A stretch of 64,000 bases of DNA from Opitutaceae bacterium EW11. Its GTDB lineage: Bacteria; Verrucomicrobiota; Verrucomicrobiia; Opitutales; Opitutaceae. Both the position numbers and the translations under genes were made by a program. Position 1 is the first letter of the stretch. The number at the start of each line of letters is the position of its first letter. Below the pieces are notes generated by a model. That model worked only from the letters and a program-made list of their open reading frames with translations. It did not search any database and was not told the DNA's origin. Shown one piece after another: positions 1 through 8,898 of the stretch. The stretch spans positions 496,001 through 560,000 of the forward strand of contig QAYY01000002.1 in the NCBI GenBank assembly GCA_003054665.1. Direction: 5' to 3'.

Positions 1-1335
1 CGCGGCGGATTGGGCCGTGGCGCGTTTTTCGAGGTCGGCAATTTCCCGCTGGCGGTGCTCGGCGGCGTAATGCTGTTCGAGTTCCGCCACCCGTTTGTTG
101 ACGTTTTCGCGCGAGGCGGTGTCGAGGCGTTCCGCCGCCTCGCGTTGGGCCTCGTAAGCACGGCGATAGTCGCCGGCCGCGGCGGCGGTCTCGGCGACGG
201 TTTCGGCGGCGCCGGCGATTTCGGTCGCGACGCCGATCTTTTTTGAAAGGACGAGCGCCGTCTCGGCGTCCTGGAGGGCGCCCTGCAGATCGCCCAACTG
301 GACGCGGACTTCGCTTCGCGTGAGCAGCGTGCCCCGGCGGCCCTGTTCGACGCCGCTTTGGACGTGGAGCTGGATCGCTTCGTCGAGCAACGGGAGCGCC
401 TCCTTGGGCCGCTTCTGGTTTTTCAGGTTGGTCGCGAGATTGCTGAGCGTGGCGGCGAGGGCCGGGACTTCGCCCACCTCCCGGCGCAGCGCGAGCGCCC
501 GACGAAAATAGCCTTCGGCTCGGGGGCGGTCGCCTCGCAGCCCGATGGTCATCCCGAGTTGTTCGAGCGCGTTTGCCCGGGCGTATTTCGCGCCGTTTTC
601 TCCGAGCAGCTCGAGCATGGTGTTGAAGTGCGCCGCCGCTTCCCCGTAGCGCTTGCTCCGCAGCAAGGCGTTTCCCAGCGCGTCGTGGGCGAAGACCGCC
701 AGGTGCGGATCTCGCATCTGTTCCGAGAGGGCGATCAAGCGAGCTGCCACCGACGCCACCGCGTCGAGCTCGTCCCGGTCCCCATGCACCTGAGACTTGG
801 TCACGAGGCAGCTGGCAAGGGCCTGCTGGTCGCCGGCTTTCTCCAGGAGCTCGAGGCTGCGGTCGATCGTCTCGAGGGCTTCATCCAGCCGACCAAGATC
901 CGAGAGCGCCATGGCGCGGCGGCACTCGGCCACGCCTTCGTCCCTCGAGTTGTGAACCGAGCGGGCGAGTTGGAGCGCCTGGTCGGCGACCTGCAGGGCC
1001 TCGTCGGAATGTCCCGCCAGGACCGCGCTGTAGCTCCAGGTTTGAAGCAGGTAAAACCGGTCTTCGGAACTCGCGTCGGGCGGCAGCTGGTCGCGCAGCT
1101 TCAGCGTCTGCGCATAGCCGGCGCCGGCGTTCCGGTCGGCGAGTTCCCCGGCGGCGTGGATTTCGGCATGCCAATCCCGCGCCGGCGGAGGCGTCCCAAA
1201 AAGGGGCAGCGCAAGCGCGGCCACGCAGACGAGGGCGCCTCGCCGTCGCAAACTTCCGGCCGCGGCCGAAACGCGCAGAAACAGTCCGCGCAATCGGGCA
1301 GTTTTGGACGGCTCGGGGGTGAGGGCGAAGTCCAT
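1..1335 (-). CDS. TPR-repeat signalling protein, C-terminus beyond window
   Basis: An open frame of 445 codons runs from an ATG at 1335 to the window edge without a stop, so the gene is partial. A hydrophobic stretch near residues 38-55 (GALVCVAALALPLFG) suggests a signal or membrane anchor. The rest is helical pairs typical of tetratricopeptide repeats (for example ALSDLGRLDEALETIDRSLE and LSNLATNLKNQKRPKEALPL). The last visible residues form a charged coiled coil (ELEQHYAAEHRQREIADLEK). In known families this arrangement precedes a GGDEF, histidine-kinase or cyclase output domain, so a sensor-type enzyme is likely. The output domain itself is not in the window and cannot be named. Confidence 0.75.
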   Translation of the reverse strand, partial: MDFALTPEPSKTARLRGLFLRVSAAAGSLRRRGALVCVAALALPLFGTPPPARDWHAEIHAAGELADRNAGAGYAQTLKLRDQLPPDASSEDRFYLLQTWSYSAVLAGHSDEALQVADQALQLARSVHNSRDEGVAECRRAMALSDLGRLDEALETIDRSLELLEKAGDQQALASCLVTKSQVHGDRDELDAVASVAARLIALSEQMRDPHLAVFAHDALGNALLRSKRYGEAAAHFNTMLELLGENGAKYARANALEQLGMTIGLRGDRPRAEGYFRRALALRREVGEVPALAATLSNLATNLKNQKRPKEALPLLDEAIQLHVQSGVEQGRRGTLLTRSEVRVQLGDLQGALQDAETALVLSKKIGVATEIAGAAETVAETAAAAGDYRRAYEAQREAAERLDTASRENVNKRVAELEQHYAAEHRQREIADLEKRATAQSAA

Positions 1336-1389
1336 CAAATCGTGGTATCGGCACAAACGAGCCGAAGCTCCACGACTACCTGACAGCCT

Positions 1390-2994
1390 CTACCGCCCTG
1401 TCGCCTTCGGGTTGCCCGGGCTCCGTTCCTCCGATCCGGGCGGCGTTGCGGCCGATGGCTCGTCGGAAGAGGACCCGACGAGGTCGACGAGATCCTGCAC
1501 CGCGCGGTCCATTTCCATCGCCTGGGCGCTCAATTCCTCCGAAGCGCTGGCGGTTTCTTCGGAATGGGCGGCGTTGCGCTGCGTGACCTGGTCGAGCTGC
1601 GTCATCGCGGTGTTCACCTGGCCGACGTTTTGGCTCTGTTCGATCGAGGCGTTCGCGATTTCGCCGACCAGTTCGTCCATCCGGCGAACCTTCGCCAGAA
1701 TGTCGCCGAGGCTCTTCTCCACGCGTCCGCAAATGGCGGCGCCGTGGGCGCTTTTCTGGATCGAGTCTTCGATCTTTCCTGCCGTTTCGCGCGCGGCCGT
1801 GGCGCTTCGTTGCGCGAGTGCCCGGACTTCTTCGGCCACGACGGCAAAACCTGCGCCTGCTTCGCCGGCGCGGGCCGCCTCCACCGCGGCGTTCAGCGCG
1901 AGAATGTTCGTTTGAAACGCGATCGCGTCGATGGTCTTCACGATCTGCGCGATGCTTCCGCTGGCGGAGTCGATGTCGGCCATCGCACGATTCATCTGTT
2001 CCACGTCGACGGCTCCAGCCTCCGCCGCCTGGCGAGCTTCGCCGGCCAGCGTTTTTGCGGTGCCTGCCGTCTCTGCGTTTCGCTGGGTTCTCGTGGAAAT
2101 CTCCTCCATCGACGCCGCGGTTTCCTCGAGGGTCGCCGCCTGTTCGCTGGCGCCTTCGGCGAGGTTCTGGCTCGACCTGGAAATCTGGCCGGCGGCGAGG
2201 GCCGTCTGTTCGCTGCCGCGCCGCAGGCTGGCGATGGCGGTCCGCAGTTTTCGCACGATGGTGTTGCGGATCAGGAAAAAGAATCCGAGGGCGATCGCGA
2301 GCGTGAGGGGCGCGGCCCACGCGAGGCTGCGTATCATTCCACCCATGACAACGGCGTCCACGCGCTTGAGGTCCGCCTTGAGCACGAAGGCGCCGTGGAT
2401 TTCGCCCTCCTTCCAGTTCTCCATCTTGAAGCCGAGGAGATCGCGTCCGTCCCTGGTCGGGCTCGTCGCCGGATCGCCGTGGCAGAAGAGGCAGTCCTTC
2501 GAAAGTTTGATCGCCCGTGCGAAGACGATTTTTTGGGCGTCGCGGTCGACCTTCACATACTCCGCCTGCGAGCCGGACTCCAGGATCCGGAGGATTTCCT
2601 CCTCTTCGGGCGTCGGCTTGTTTTTGGAGTTTCTCGCTTCGTTTTTCGGCACGCGGAAGTCGAAGCCCTCCTGTTCGGCGACCTTCTGGATCGCGTCCCA
2701 CGCGGCCACGACCGGGATCGTGCGGTAGAGGGTGGAGCTTCGCAGGTCGCCCGACGCCTTGAATTCGGCGAGCAGCTTTGCCCGGTCGAACGCGCCGGCT
2801 TTCCCAAGTTGGGAGATACTCTCGCGGACGTTTTCCGCTTCGAGGACCGCGGCGCGCATGGTCCGGACCGTCAGGTCCACGCCCTGGCGTTCGATGACGA
2901 ATCGCTGCACGACGAGGAGCGTGCCCGCAGTGCTGGCGACTGCGCAGAGGGCCGCGACGATGATTTTGGTCCCTATCTTCAAGTCCACGGGCAC
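1390..2994 (-). CDS. Methyl-accepting chemotaxis protein with periplasmic heme-type (DUF3365/Tll0287-like) domain
   Basis: The protein has a first membrane segment ([19 protein letters not shown]), a periplasmic domain of about 190 residues, a second segment ([19 protein letters not shown]) and a cytoplasmic signalling domain. The periplasmic domain ends with [11 protein letters not shown], a CxxCH heme-attachment motif as in DUF3365/Tll0287-like sensors, so heme-based redox or gas sensing is likely. The signalling hairpin tip is canonical ([20 protein letters not shown], then [16 protein letters not shown]). There is no clear HAMP domain. The start is uncertain: the frame stays open to a GTG at 3075, and a TTG at 3066 has a GAGG eight bases upstream. 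The GTG at 2994 places the first membrane segment at the usual distance. The family assignment is firm and the ligand is inferred. Confidence 0.88.
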   Translation of the reverse strand: MPVDLKIGTKIIVAALCAVASTAGTLLVVQRFVIERQGVDLTVRTMRAAVLEAENVRESISQLGKAGAFDRAKLLAEFKASGDLRSSTLYRTIPVVAAWDAIQKVAEQEGFDFRVPKNEARNSKNKPTPEEEEILRILESGSQAEYVKVDRDAQKIVFARAIKLSKDCLFCHGDPATSPTRDGRDLLGFKMENWKEGEIHGAFVLKADLKRVDAVVMGGMIRSLAWAAPLTLAIALGFFFLIRNTIVRKLRTAIASLRRGSEQTALAAGQISRSSQNLAEGASEQAATLEETAASMEEISTRTQRNAETAGTAKTLAGEARQAAEAGAVDVEQMNRAMADIDSASGSIAQIVKTIDAIAFQTNILALNAAVEAARAGEAGAGFAVVAEEVRALAQRSATAARETAGKIEDSIQKSAHGAAICGRVEKSLGDILAKVRRMDELVGEIANASIEQSQNVGQVNTAMTQLDQVTQRNAAHSEETASASEELSAQAMEMDRAVQDLVDLVGSSSDEPSAATPPGSEERSPGNPKATGR

Positions 2995-3660
2995 CGGAAG
3001 GCGCCCGCGAGGGTAACTACGACCGCCCGCCAATAAACTTGAGCAGACACCGTCGGGGTTTTCCAACGAACCCACCTCGAGCGAACTTTTTTACCAGCTG
3101 CCGACGAGGAGGGTTGCTGAACAAAACCGAGACGCAGGTCGCCTGTGCCCCTGCCACCAGCATTTCAATGGGACCGCGCTCGGGTGAGCGCGGAGAGGGT
3201 CAGGCGTAGTTTGCTGCGGGGGCGCGTCCAATCAGCGTGCCCGCGAGCGGTGCGGGAGCCATGGCAGTTCCGCATCGCCAGGGGCTTTCTTCTTCGGCGC
3301 GTCATGAACGGGACGCAGCGCCCGGCTTTCCCGGTGGTGGTGCGCGCGGGCATCCGGAATTGAAGTCCGAGGGCACGCCATCGACCAAGGCCCGTGGCCA
3401 CGGGATGGAACCCCGGCCGGTTGTTTTTGAGGCCGCGCGCCGCTCCCAGCGATCAATCTCCAGAATCTGCCACAGTAACGCGGCTTCATGTGCGACGCCT
3501 GCGAACCCGTGCGCTTGCCGCGACGAGGCGGCGCCGCTTGTATCCAGATTGTCCCCGCGCCGCGGAGTGCCGCGCTCGCTGTCCTGGCAGGCAGCCGGAG
3601 CGGGCGTGCTTTCCCCGGCTCGGCCCGAAGTTCCCCTCAACCGTCGAATCCCCCTCCGCC
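2995..3660. other. Long intergenic region with one CRISPR-repeat-like unit
   Basis: About 585-665 bases separate the chemoreceptor start from the cytochrome gene. The frames here look like random high-GC ORFs, with no recognisable domain or conserved motif. The only structured item I see is the 36-base hairpin unit at 3162-3197, listed separately. The 3' part must hold the promoter of the cytochrome gene, but no convincing -35/-10 pair stands out. Confidence 0.5.
3162..3197. repeat. Solitary CRISPR-repeat-like 36-mer
   Basis: The unit begins ATTTCAATGGGACCGCG and ends GCGCGGAGAG. It contains a perfect 8-bp stem, CCGCGCTC (3174-3181) and GAGCGCGG (3186-3193), around a GGGT loop. Length, the TTTCAATGGG start, the central GC hairpin and the purine-rich end resemble CRISPR repeats of GC-rich bacteria. 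There is only one copy, with no spacer-repeat periodicity on either side, so this is not an array. It could be a relic, an orphan unit or coincidence. Confidence 0.3.
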
Positions 3661-4020
3661 ATGAATCCCGTCAGATTGCTCGCTTGTGCCCTCGTTCTCA
3701 GCCCGCTTGCCGCGTTCGTGACAAATGCCGCCGATGCGCCGGCCAACTGGACCAAACACTGCGCCAAATGCCACGCGGCGGACGGCTCCGGCACCACGAA
3801 GATGGGAAAGAAGCTTCAGTTGAAGGACTACACGAAACAGGCGGTGCAGGCCAAACTCACCGACGCGGAGCTGCTGAAGGCCACCGTGGACGGCGTGGTG
3901 GACGAGGCTGGCAAGGAGAGGATGCCGGCCTACAAGGAGAAGCTTTCCGATCAAGAGGCCAAGGACCTGGTCGCGTACATTCGGACCATGGTGAAGCCCG
4001 AGGCCGAACCGGCCAAATAG
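3661..4020 (+). CDS. Small periplasmic class I cytochrome c
   Basis: This 119-residue protein has a signal peptide (MNPVRLLACALVLSPLAAFV, cleavage near TNA-AD). A heme-binding CAKCH motif lies at residues 34-38, and the distal Met ligand is probably Met88 in ERMPAYKEKLSDQEAKDLV. The order CxxCH, then MPAY, then a C-terminal helix is that of a monoheme Cytochrome_CBB3/class I cytochrome c. It should act as a soluble periplasmic electron carrier. The ATG at 3661 is chosen because it starts the signal peptide; the frame is open further upstream but codes for nothing recognisable there. It lies between a heme-sensing chemoreceptor and a two-component system, so a redox-sensing context is possible. 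Confidence 0.9.
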   Translation: MNPVRLLACALVLSPLAAFVTNAADAPANWTKHCAKCHAADGSGTTKMGKKLQLKDYTKQAVQAKLTDAELLKATVDGVVDEAGKERMPAYKEKLSDQEAKDLVAYIRTMVKPEAEPAK

Positions 4021-4221
4021 GTCGGCGACGCCTGTCGTCGGCGGGCCGCGCCCAACCCGGCGCAGCCGCGTTCTGTCGGATCGGCCGGTGTCTCCGTACG
4101 GGTTGGCGGCCGCGGCGCCTCGACGCAGGCGCCTTCCGGGCGGGCGTAAAGTGGTCGGTCGGATTGCTCTTGGGCGCACCCTCCTGCATCCTCCCGGCGA
4201 GCCGAACGCGAACAGGCCGCC

Positions 4222-6321
4222 GTGTCCCAAGTCCCGACATCCCTCCGAGAAGACGCCGACCCGACCACCGCCGCCCTGCGCAGGGAGCTGGACCTGTGTC
4301 GCCAGGAACTGGAGACGTCCCGGAAGCGCCTCGAGCAGCTGGAGCAGCGGGCCGGCGCGCGGGAGGAGGACTCACGGTTCCGGGGCATTTTCGACGCGGT
4401 GCCCGGCATGGTCTGCGTGCTGAATCCCGCGGGGGAGGTCGAGCTGCTCAACGAACGCGTTCTGGAGTATTTCGGGAAAACGCTCGAGGAGCTGAAGAGC
4501 TGGGCGCTGATCGATGCGGTTCACCCGGACGATTTGGGCGGCGTCGTCGAGGCGTGGAGACATTCGGTGCAAACCGGAGAACCGTTCGATCGCGCGCAGC
4601 GCCAGCGCAGGGCCGACGGAGTCTACCGGTGGCACCATTCACGCGCCGAGCCCGTGCGCGATGCGGCGGGCCGCATCACGACGTGGTACATGTTGATCAC
4701 CGACATCGATGACCTCAGGAGGGCCGAAGAGGCATTGCGGCAGAACCAGGCGTACCTCAAGGAGGCCCAACGCCTCAGCCGCACCGGGAGTTTCGGATGG
4801 AACGTGAGGACGGGCGAACTCACCTGGTCGACGCAGACGTTCAGTATCCTCGGTTACGAACCGGTGGCGCGGCCCACGCTCGAGCTGGTCCTGGCGCGGG
4901 TGCATCCCGAGGACGCGGGTTTGGTGCGGGAGACGATGGACCGCGCCAGCCGCGATTTTTCGGATTTGGCTTTTGAGCACCGGCTCCTCCTGCCGGGCGG
5001 CACGGTCAAATACGTGCGTGTCGTCGCTCACGCGGCCGCCGATGCCTCCGGCAAGGTGGAGTATGTGGGGGCGCTGATGGACGTGACGGAGCGGATACAA
5101 ACGACGCAGTCGCTGGAGCGGGCGATGGCCAGGTTGCGCGACTCGGAGCACTTCGCCCGCGACCAGGCAGAAGCGTTGCGGAGAATCCTCGACGCCCTGG
5201 CGCACGAGTCGTCGCCCGATCGGATCGTCGAACACGTCCTGCGCACCCTGACCGAGCAGCTTCTCGCCCATAGCTGCAGCGTCTGGTCGCGGGATTCCGC
5301 GACCGGACTGCTGCACTTCGGATTTTCCTACGTTTCGGGTGAATTCCGCACCAATAAGGACGTCCGTTTTGCCGCGTCGTTCTCCTCCGAGTGCGGGAAA
5401 GGGATCTGGCCCGGAGTCGATATTTTCAACTCCGGCCAGCCGCAGGTGATCGAGGACATCCGGGCCATGCCGGATTTTCCCTGGCGCTCCGACCTGCTCG
5501 CGCAGGGCGTGATCACCGTCCTGGTCGTTCCCATGCTGGTGGTGGGCGAAGTGCACGGAGTGGTGGGGATTCGGTTCGCGGTGAAACGTTCTTTCCTTCC
5601 CGAGGAGATCCAACTGGCCCAGAGCCTCGCGAACCAGGCCATGCTGGCGATGCAGCTCAGCCGTATCTCGGCGCAGAGCCGCCAGACTGCCGTTCTGGCG
5701 GAGCGAAACCGGATGGCCCGCGACATCCACGATACCCTGGCGCAGGGCTTCACAGGTGTGATCGTTCAGCTGGAGGCGGCGGCCGACGCGCGGGCGCAGG
5801 GGCTGGGTCCCGAGGCCGGCGATCACCTCCAGCGGGCCGTCTCTCTTGCGCGTGAGAGCCTCAACGATGCGCGCAGGTCGGTCCGCGCGCTGCGCCCGCA
5901 GGCCCTCGATCAACGGGGACTTCCCGAGGCGCTCGGGGGCATGCTCCAGAAATTGACGGTGAATACGCCGCTCCGGACGCAGTTCGAGATGGCGGGCGCT
6001 CCTCAGCCCTTGCCCTTCGAACACGAGGACAATCTGCTGCGCATTGCCCAGGAGGTCCTGACCAACGCCCTCCGGCACTCCCAGGCGCGCACGTTCTCCG
6101 TGCGGCTGGCCTTCACGCCCGAGGAGGTGCGGCTCGAGATGCGCGATGACGGCCGGGGCTTTGACGGTTTGAAACGGAGCGATGGCTTCGGGCTCTTGGG
6201 TATCCGCGAACGCGCCGAGCAGATGGGCGGTCGCCTGACGCTCCGCACGTCCGTGGGCGAGGGAACGACGACGGTCGTGCAGCTGCCTCTCTCGGCGGCC
6301 GAAGAATCCCGCGCCCCATGA
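4222..6321 (+). CDS. PAS-PAS-GAF sensor histidine kinase, NarL/DegS type
   Basis: The 699-residue protein starts at a GTG and has no membrane segment, so it is a cytosolic sensor. In order it has a coiled-coil lead (to about residue 50), PAS 1 (about 52-165, [19 protein letters not shown]), PAS 2 (about 180-295, with [18 protein letters not shown]), a GAF domain (about 325-485), a HisKA_3 dimerisation region and an HATPase_c domain. The phosphorylated His is His503 in [13 protein letters not shown]. The N-box contains Asn615 (VLTNALRHS), and the G-boxes DDGRGF and [11 protein letters not shown] follow. HisKA_3 kinases partner NarL/FixJ-type regulators, and the next gene is one, overlapping by 4 bases. 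The signal is unknown; the PAS/GAF pair suggests redox, light or a small ligand. Confidence 0.93.
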   Translation: MSQVPTSLREDADPTTAALRRELDLCRQELETSRKRLEQLEQRAGAREEDSRFRGIFDAVPGMVCVLNPAGEVELLNERVLEYFGKTLEELKSWALIDAVHPDDLGGVVEAWRHSVQTGEPFDRAQRQRRADGVYRWHHSRAEPVRDAAGRITTWYMLITDIDDLRRAEEALRQNQAYLKEAQRLSRTGSFGWNVRTGELTWSTQTFSILGYEPVARPTLELVLARVHPEDAGLVRETMDRASRDFSDLAFEHRLLLPGGTVKYVRVVAHAAADASGKVEYVGALMDVTERIQTTQSLERAMARLRDSEHFARDQAEALRRILDALAHESSPDRIVEHVLRTLTEQLLAHSCSVWSRDSATGLLHFGFSYVSGEFRTNKDVRFAASFSSECGKGIWPGVDIFNSGQPQVIEDIRAMPDFPWRSDLLAQGVITVLVVPMLVVGEVHGVVGIRFAVKRSFLPEEIQLAQSLANQAMLAMQLSRISAQSRQTAVLAERNRMARDIHDTLAQGFTGVIVQLEAAADARAQGLGPEAGDHLQRAVSLARESLNDARRSVRALRPQALDQRGLPEALGGMLQKLTVNTPLRTQFEMAGAPQPLPFEHEDNLLRIAQEVLTNALRHSQARTFSVRLAFTPEEVRLEMRDDGRGFDGLKRSDGFGLLGIRERAEQMGGRLTLRTSVGEGTTTVVQLPLSAAEESRAP

Positions 6322-6980
6322 CCCCCGCGGAAAAAAAGTCACCCGGGATTCGTCGGGCCGGGGAAAAGATTCGCGTGCTCGTCGCGGATGACCACGTTAC
6401 CGTGCTCGAGGGGCTTTCCGCCATTGTCGGGCGGCAGCCCGACATGGTCGTTGTCGCGCAGGCGTCGAACGGACAGGAGGCGGTCGAGCTGTGGGCGAAA
6501 CACCACCCGGACGTCACGCTCCTGGACCTGCAGATGCCGGTCCTCGACGGCGTGCGAGCCCTGGAGGAGCTGCGTCAGCGGGACCCCTCTGTTCGCGTGC
6601 TGATGCTGACGACCTTCGACACCGAGCATGACATTTCTCGGGCGATCAGGGCGGGCGCCAAGGGGTACCTGTTGAAGGACGCGCCCCGGGAACAGCTGCT
6701 GGACTGTATCCGGAAAGTGCATGCCGGCGGGACGTTCCTCGCCCCGGCGGTGGTGGCCAAGCTGGCGTCGGAACTCAGCAGCGAGCCCCTCACTGGACGC
6801 GAACGGGAGGTCCTGTCGCTGCTCGCCGCGGGCAGGAGCAACAAGGAGATCAGCACCAATCTGTTCATCAGCGAAACGACGGTGAAATCCCATCTGCGCG
6901 GTATTTTCGCCAAGTTGAACGTCCTCAGCCGCACCGAAGCCATCGCGGTGGCCAGCCGCCGTGGGCTGGTGCAGCGGTAG
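6318..6980 (+). CDS. NarL-family response regulator, receiver plus LuxR HTH
   Basis: The ATG overlaps the kinase stop as ATGA, which indicates translational coupling and a cognate pair. The 220-residue protein has a receiver domain with acidic pocket D24/D25, phosphoacceptor D70 (VTLLDLQMP), switch T98/T99 and K120 (GYLLKDAP). A LuxR-type helix-turn-helix follows at about residues 157-215 ([20 protein letters not shown], then [14 protein letters not shown]). Phosphorylation by the upstream kinase should control DNA binding. Targets cannot be seen, but the plus-strand redox enzyme genes starting about 160 bases downstream are candidates. Confidence 0.95.
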   Translation: MTPAEKKSPGIRRAGEKIRVLVADDHVTVLEGLSAIVGRQPDMVVVAQASNGQEAVELWAKHHPDVTLLDLQMPVLDGVRALEELRQRDPSVRVLMLTTFDTEHDISRAIRAGAKGYLLKDAPREQLLDCIRKVHAGGTFLAPAVVAKLASELSSEPLTGREREVLSLLAAGRSNKEISTNLFISETTVKSHLRGIFAKLNVLSRTEAIAVASRRGLVQR

Positions 6981-7142
6981 GCGCCGGGCCCCTGGGTGCC
7001 CGCCGCCCTTCGGCGCATCCTCCGAAAGGAGGAGACGGCGACTGTCCGATCGACGCGCCCGAAGTTCGTCCCCACGACCAATGGGATTCGCCCTGCGCCG
7101 GGGCTATAGTCGGGGCGTGGATACGAAACACCGGGGCTGAGC

Positions 7143-7814
7143 ATGGCGAGCATGAGTTCAACTGACCATGGGCTGATCACGCCCGAAAACTGTGCGCTCC
7201 TCCTCGTCGATCAGCAGCCGGAGATGTTCGCGCCGCTGGCGAGCGATGTCCGCGAGCTCCTGCTTCGCAACGTCCTGATCCTCGCCCGCGCGGCCAGGAT
7301 TTTCTCCGTGCCGGTGGTTCTCACCTCGCAACGGACGCCGGCTTTCGATGGAGAGGTCGTGCCGTCCCTGCTCGACGTGCTTCCTGGAGTGAACCCCATC
7401 GTGCGCTCCGGCCTTAACGCCTGGGACGAGGAGGCGTTCGTGAAGGCCGTTCGCGACACGGGCCGGAGGAACGTTCTCCTCGCTGGGCCGTGGACGGAAG
7501 TGAGCCTGGTCTTTCCCGCGCTCGAGATGTTGGAGGAGGGATTTGGCGTCTATGCGGTGGAGGACGCCTGCCTCGGGTTGAGCCGGGTGGGGCACGCTGC
7601 GGCTATTCGCCGCGTCGAACAGGCGGGCGCGGTGTCGGTGACCGCGCTTCAGGTGCTGCTGGAGTTGCAGCGCGATTGGTCCCGTGGCGGCCACTCCGCC
7701 GAAGTTTTGGCTCTGCTGAAGGAGCATCGCCGGGCCCAGGGCTCCGCCACCGCGCTCACCGGGGCGGCAGAGCGTCCGCAACCCGAACGGCGAAAGCGCC
7801 GTGCCCAAACCTAG
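7143..7814 (+). CDS. Isochorismatase-fold (YcaC-like) hydrolase lacking catalytic Cys
   Basis: The 223-residue protein matches the isochorismatase/YcaC family: [14 protein letters not shown] at the N-terminus (D23), then [13 protein letters not shown], then [19 protein letters not shown]. In the family the last motif reads TEVCV and supplies the nucleophilic Cys; here it is Ser121 (codon AGC, one base from TGC). The triad Lys also appears to be Arg88 (IVRSGLNAW). Asp23 is kept. The protein may therefore be inactive, use Ser, or have a non-catalytic role. An ATG at 7152 (MSSTDHG) is an alternative start. It leads a plus-strand run of five enzyme genes, 40 bases before the next. Confidence 0.85.
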   Translation: MASMSSTDHGLITPENCALLLVDQQPEMFAPLASDVRELLLRNVLILARAARIFSVPVVLTSQRTPAFDGEVVPSLLDVLPGVNPIVRSGLNAWDEEAFVKAVRDTGRRNVLLAGPWTEVSLVFPALEMLEEGFGVYAVEDACLGLSRVGHAAAIRRVEQAGAVSVTALQVLLELQRDWSRGGHSAEVLALLKEHRRAQGSATALTGAAERPQPERRKRRAQT

Positions 7815-7854
7815 CACCTCTCCCAACCCTCGGCCTGAACCGTTCCGTGCATTC

Positions 7855-8859
7855 ATGAATACACCCGCATCGTCCCAATCCGGCCCCCGCTCACCCGGCG
7901 GATTTTCCCGTCGCGACTTCGTCCTGTCCACCGCCGCGTTCGCGGCGATCGCGGGACTTCCGTTCTCCCGCCTGGCGGCCAGTCCGGAGTCCACCGCATC
8001 CCAGCCCCTCTCCAACCCAGAATCGAAAAAGCCTATGACAACGATCACCACCAAAGACGGCACCACCCTTTACTACAAAGATTGGGGCGCGGGCCCGGTC
8101 GTCACCTTCAGCCACGGATGGCCGCTGAACGCGGACGCTTGGGACTCGCAGATGTTCTTCCTCGCATCGCAGGGTTACCGCTGCGTCGCGCACGACCGGC
8201 GGGGGCACGGCCGCTCCAGTCAGCCATGGAACGGCAATGACATGGACACCTATGCCGACGACCTTGCGGAGCTGTTCGAAAAGCTGGACCTCAAGGACGT
8301 CACGATGATTGGCCACTCCACCGGCGGCGGTGAGGTGGCCCGCTACATCGGACGGCATGGCACGAAACGGGTGAAAAAGGCGGTGCTGATGGGCGCGATA
8401 CCGCCGATCATGCTCAAGACCCCGGCGAATCCGGGGGGCCTTCCCATCGAGGTGTTTGACGGATATCGCGCCGCGTACCTGGCTGACCGTTCCCAGTTTT
8501 TCCTCAACGTCGCGAGCGGACCGTTTTTTGGCTTCAACCGCCCCGGCGCCAAGGTCTCGCCGGGCCTGATCCAGGCGTGGTGGCTCCAGGGCATGATGAC
8601 CGGCCACAAGAATGCCTACGACTGCATCCAGGCATTCTCGGAAACGGATTTCACCGAGGATCTGAAGAAGTTCGACGTACCCACGTTGATCCTACACGGC
8701 GACGACGATCAGGTCGTGCCGATCGCCGACTCGGCGTTGCTGACGGCGAAACTTGTCCCGCATGCGACCCTGAAGATCTACCCGGGCGGCACCCACGCGC
8801 TCGGGCACACTCACGCGGACCAGCTCAACCGCGATTTGCTCGAGTTCGTGCGATCCTGA
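7855..8859 (+). CDS. Tat-exported alpha/beta hydrolase, chloroperoxidase/esterase family
   Basis: This 334-residue protein begins with a twin-arginine signal ([20 protein letters not shown] at 19-20), so it should be exported folded. The mature part is a cofactor-free haloperoxidase/esterase fold: oxyanion region [12 protein letters not shown], nucleophile Ser155 in IGHSTGGGE, Asp285 in HGDDDQVVP and His314 in GGTHALGH. The ATG at 7855 is preferred because it gives the Tat signal. A GTG at 7801 is in frame but adds a proline-rich stretch, and an ATG at 8035 would give a cytosolic form like many homologues. Haloperoxidase activity in this family is often incidental; hydrolysis of an ester or perhydrolysis is likely. 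It sits among redox genes. Confidence 0.9.
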   Translation: MNTPASSQSGPRSPGGFSRRDFVLSTAAFAAIAGLPFSRLAASPESTASQPLSNPESKKPMTTITTKDGTTLYYKDWGAGPVVTFSHGWPLNADAWDSQMFFLASQGYRCVAHDRRGHGRSSQPWNGNDMDTYADDLAELFEKLDLKDVTMIGHSTGGGEVARYIGRHGTKRVKKAVLMGAIPPIMLKTPANPGGLPIEVFDGYRAAYLADRSQFFLNVASGPFFGFNRPGAKVSPGLIQAWWLQGMMTGHKNAYDCIQAFSETDFTEDLKKFDVPTLILHGDDDQVVPIADSALLTAKLVPHATLKIYPGGTHALGHTHADQLNRDLLEFVRS

Positions 8860-8898
8860 TCCCCGTCGACGTCTGACCCTGAACCCGCGCGAAGTGTG

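Noticed and set aside
3237-4712. A 491-codon plus-strand frame across the cytochrome gene and kinase start
   Set aside because: It overlaps two well-supported genes in another frame and has no domain.
7018-7033. TCCTCC-GAAA-GGAGGA hairpin before the isochorismatase-fold gene
   Set aside because: Short and without a T run. It includes an SD-like GGAGGA, but it is 110 bases from the start codon.
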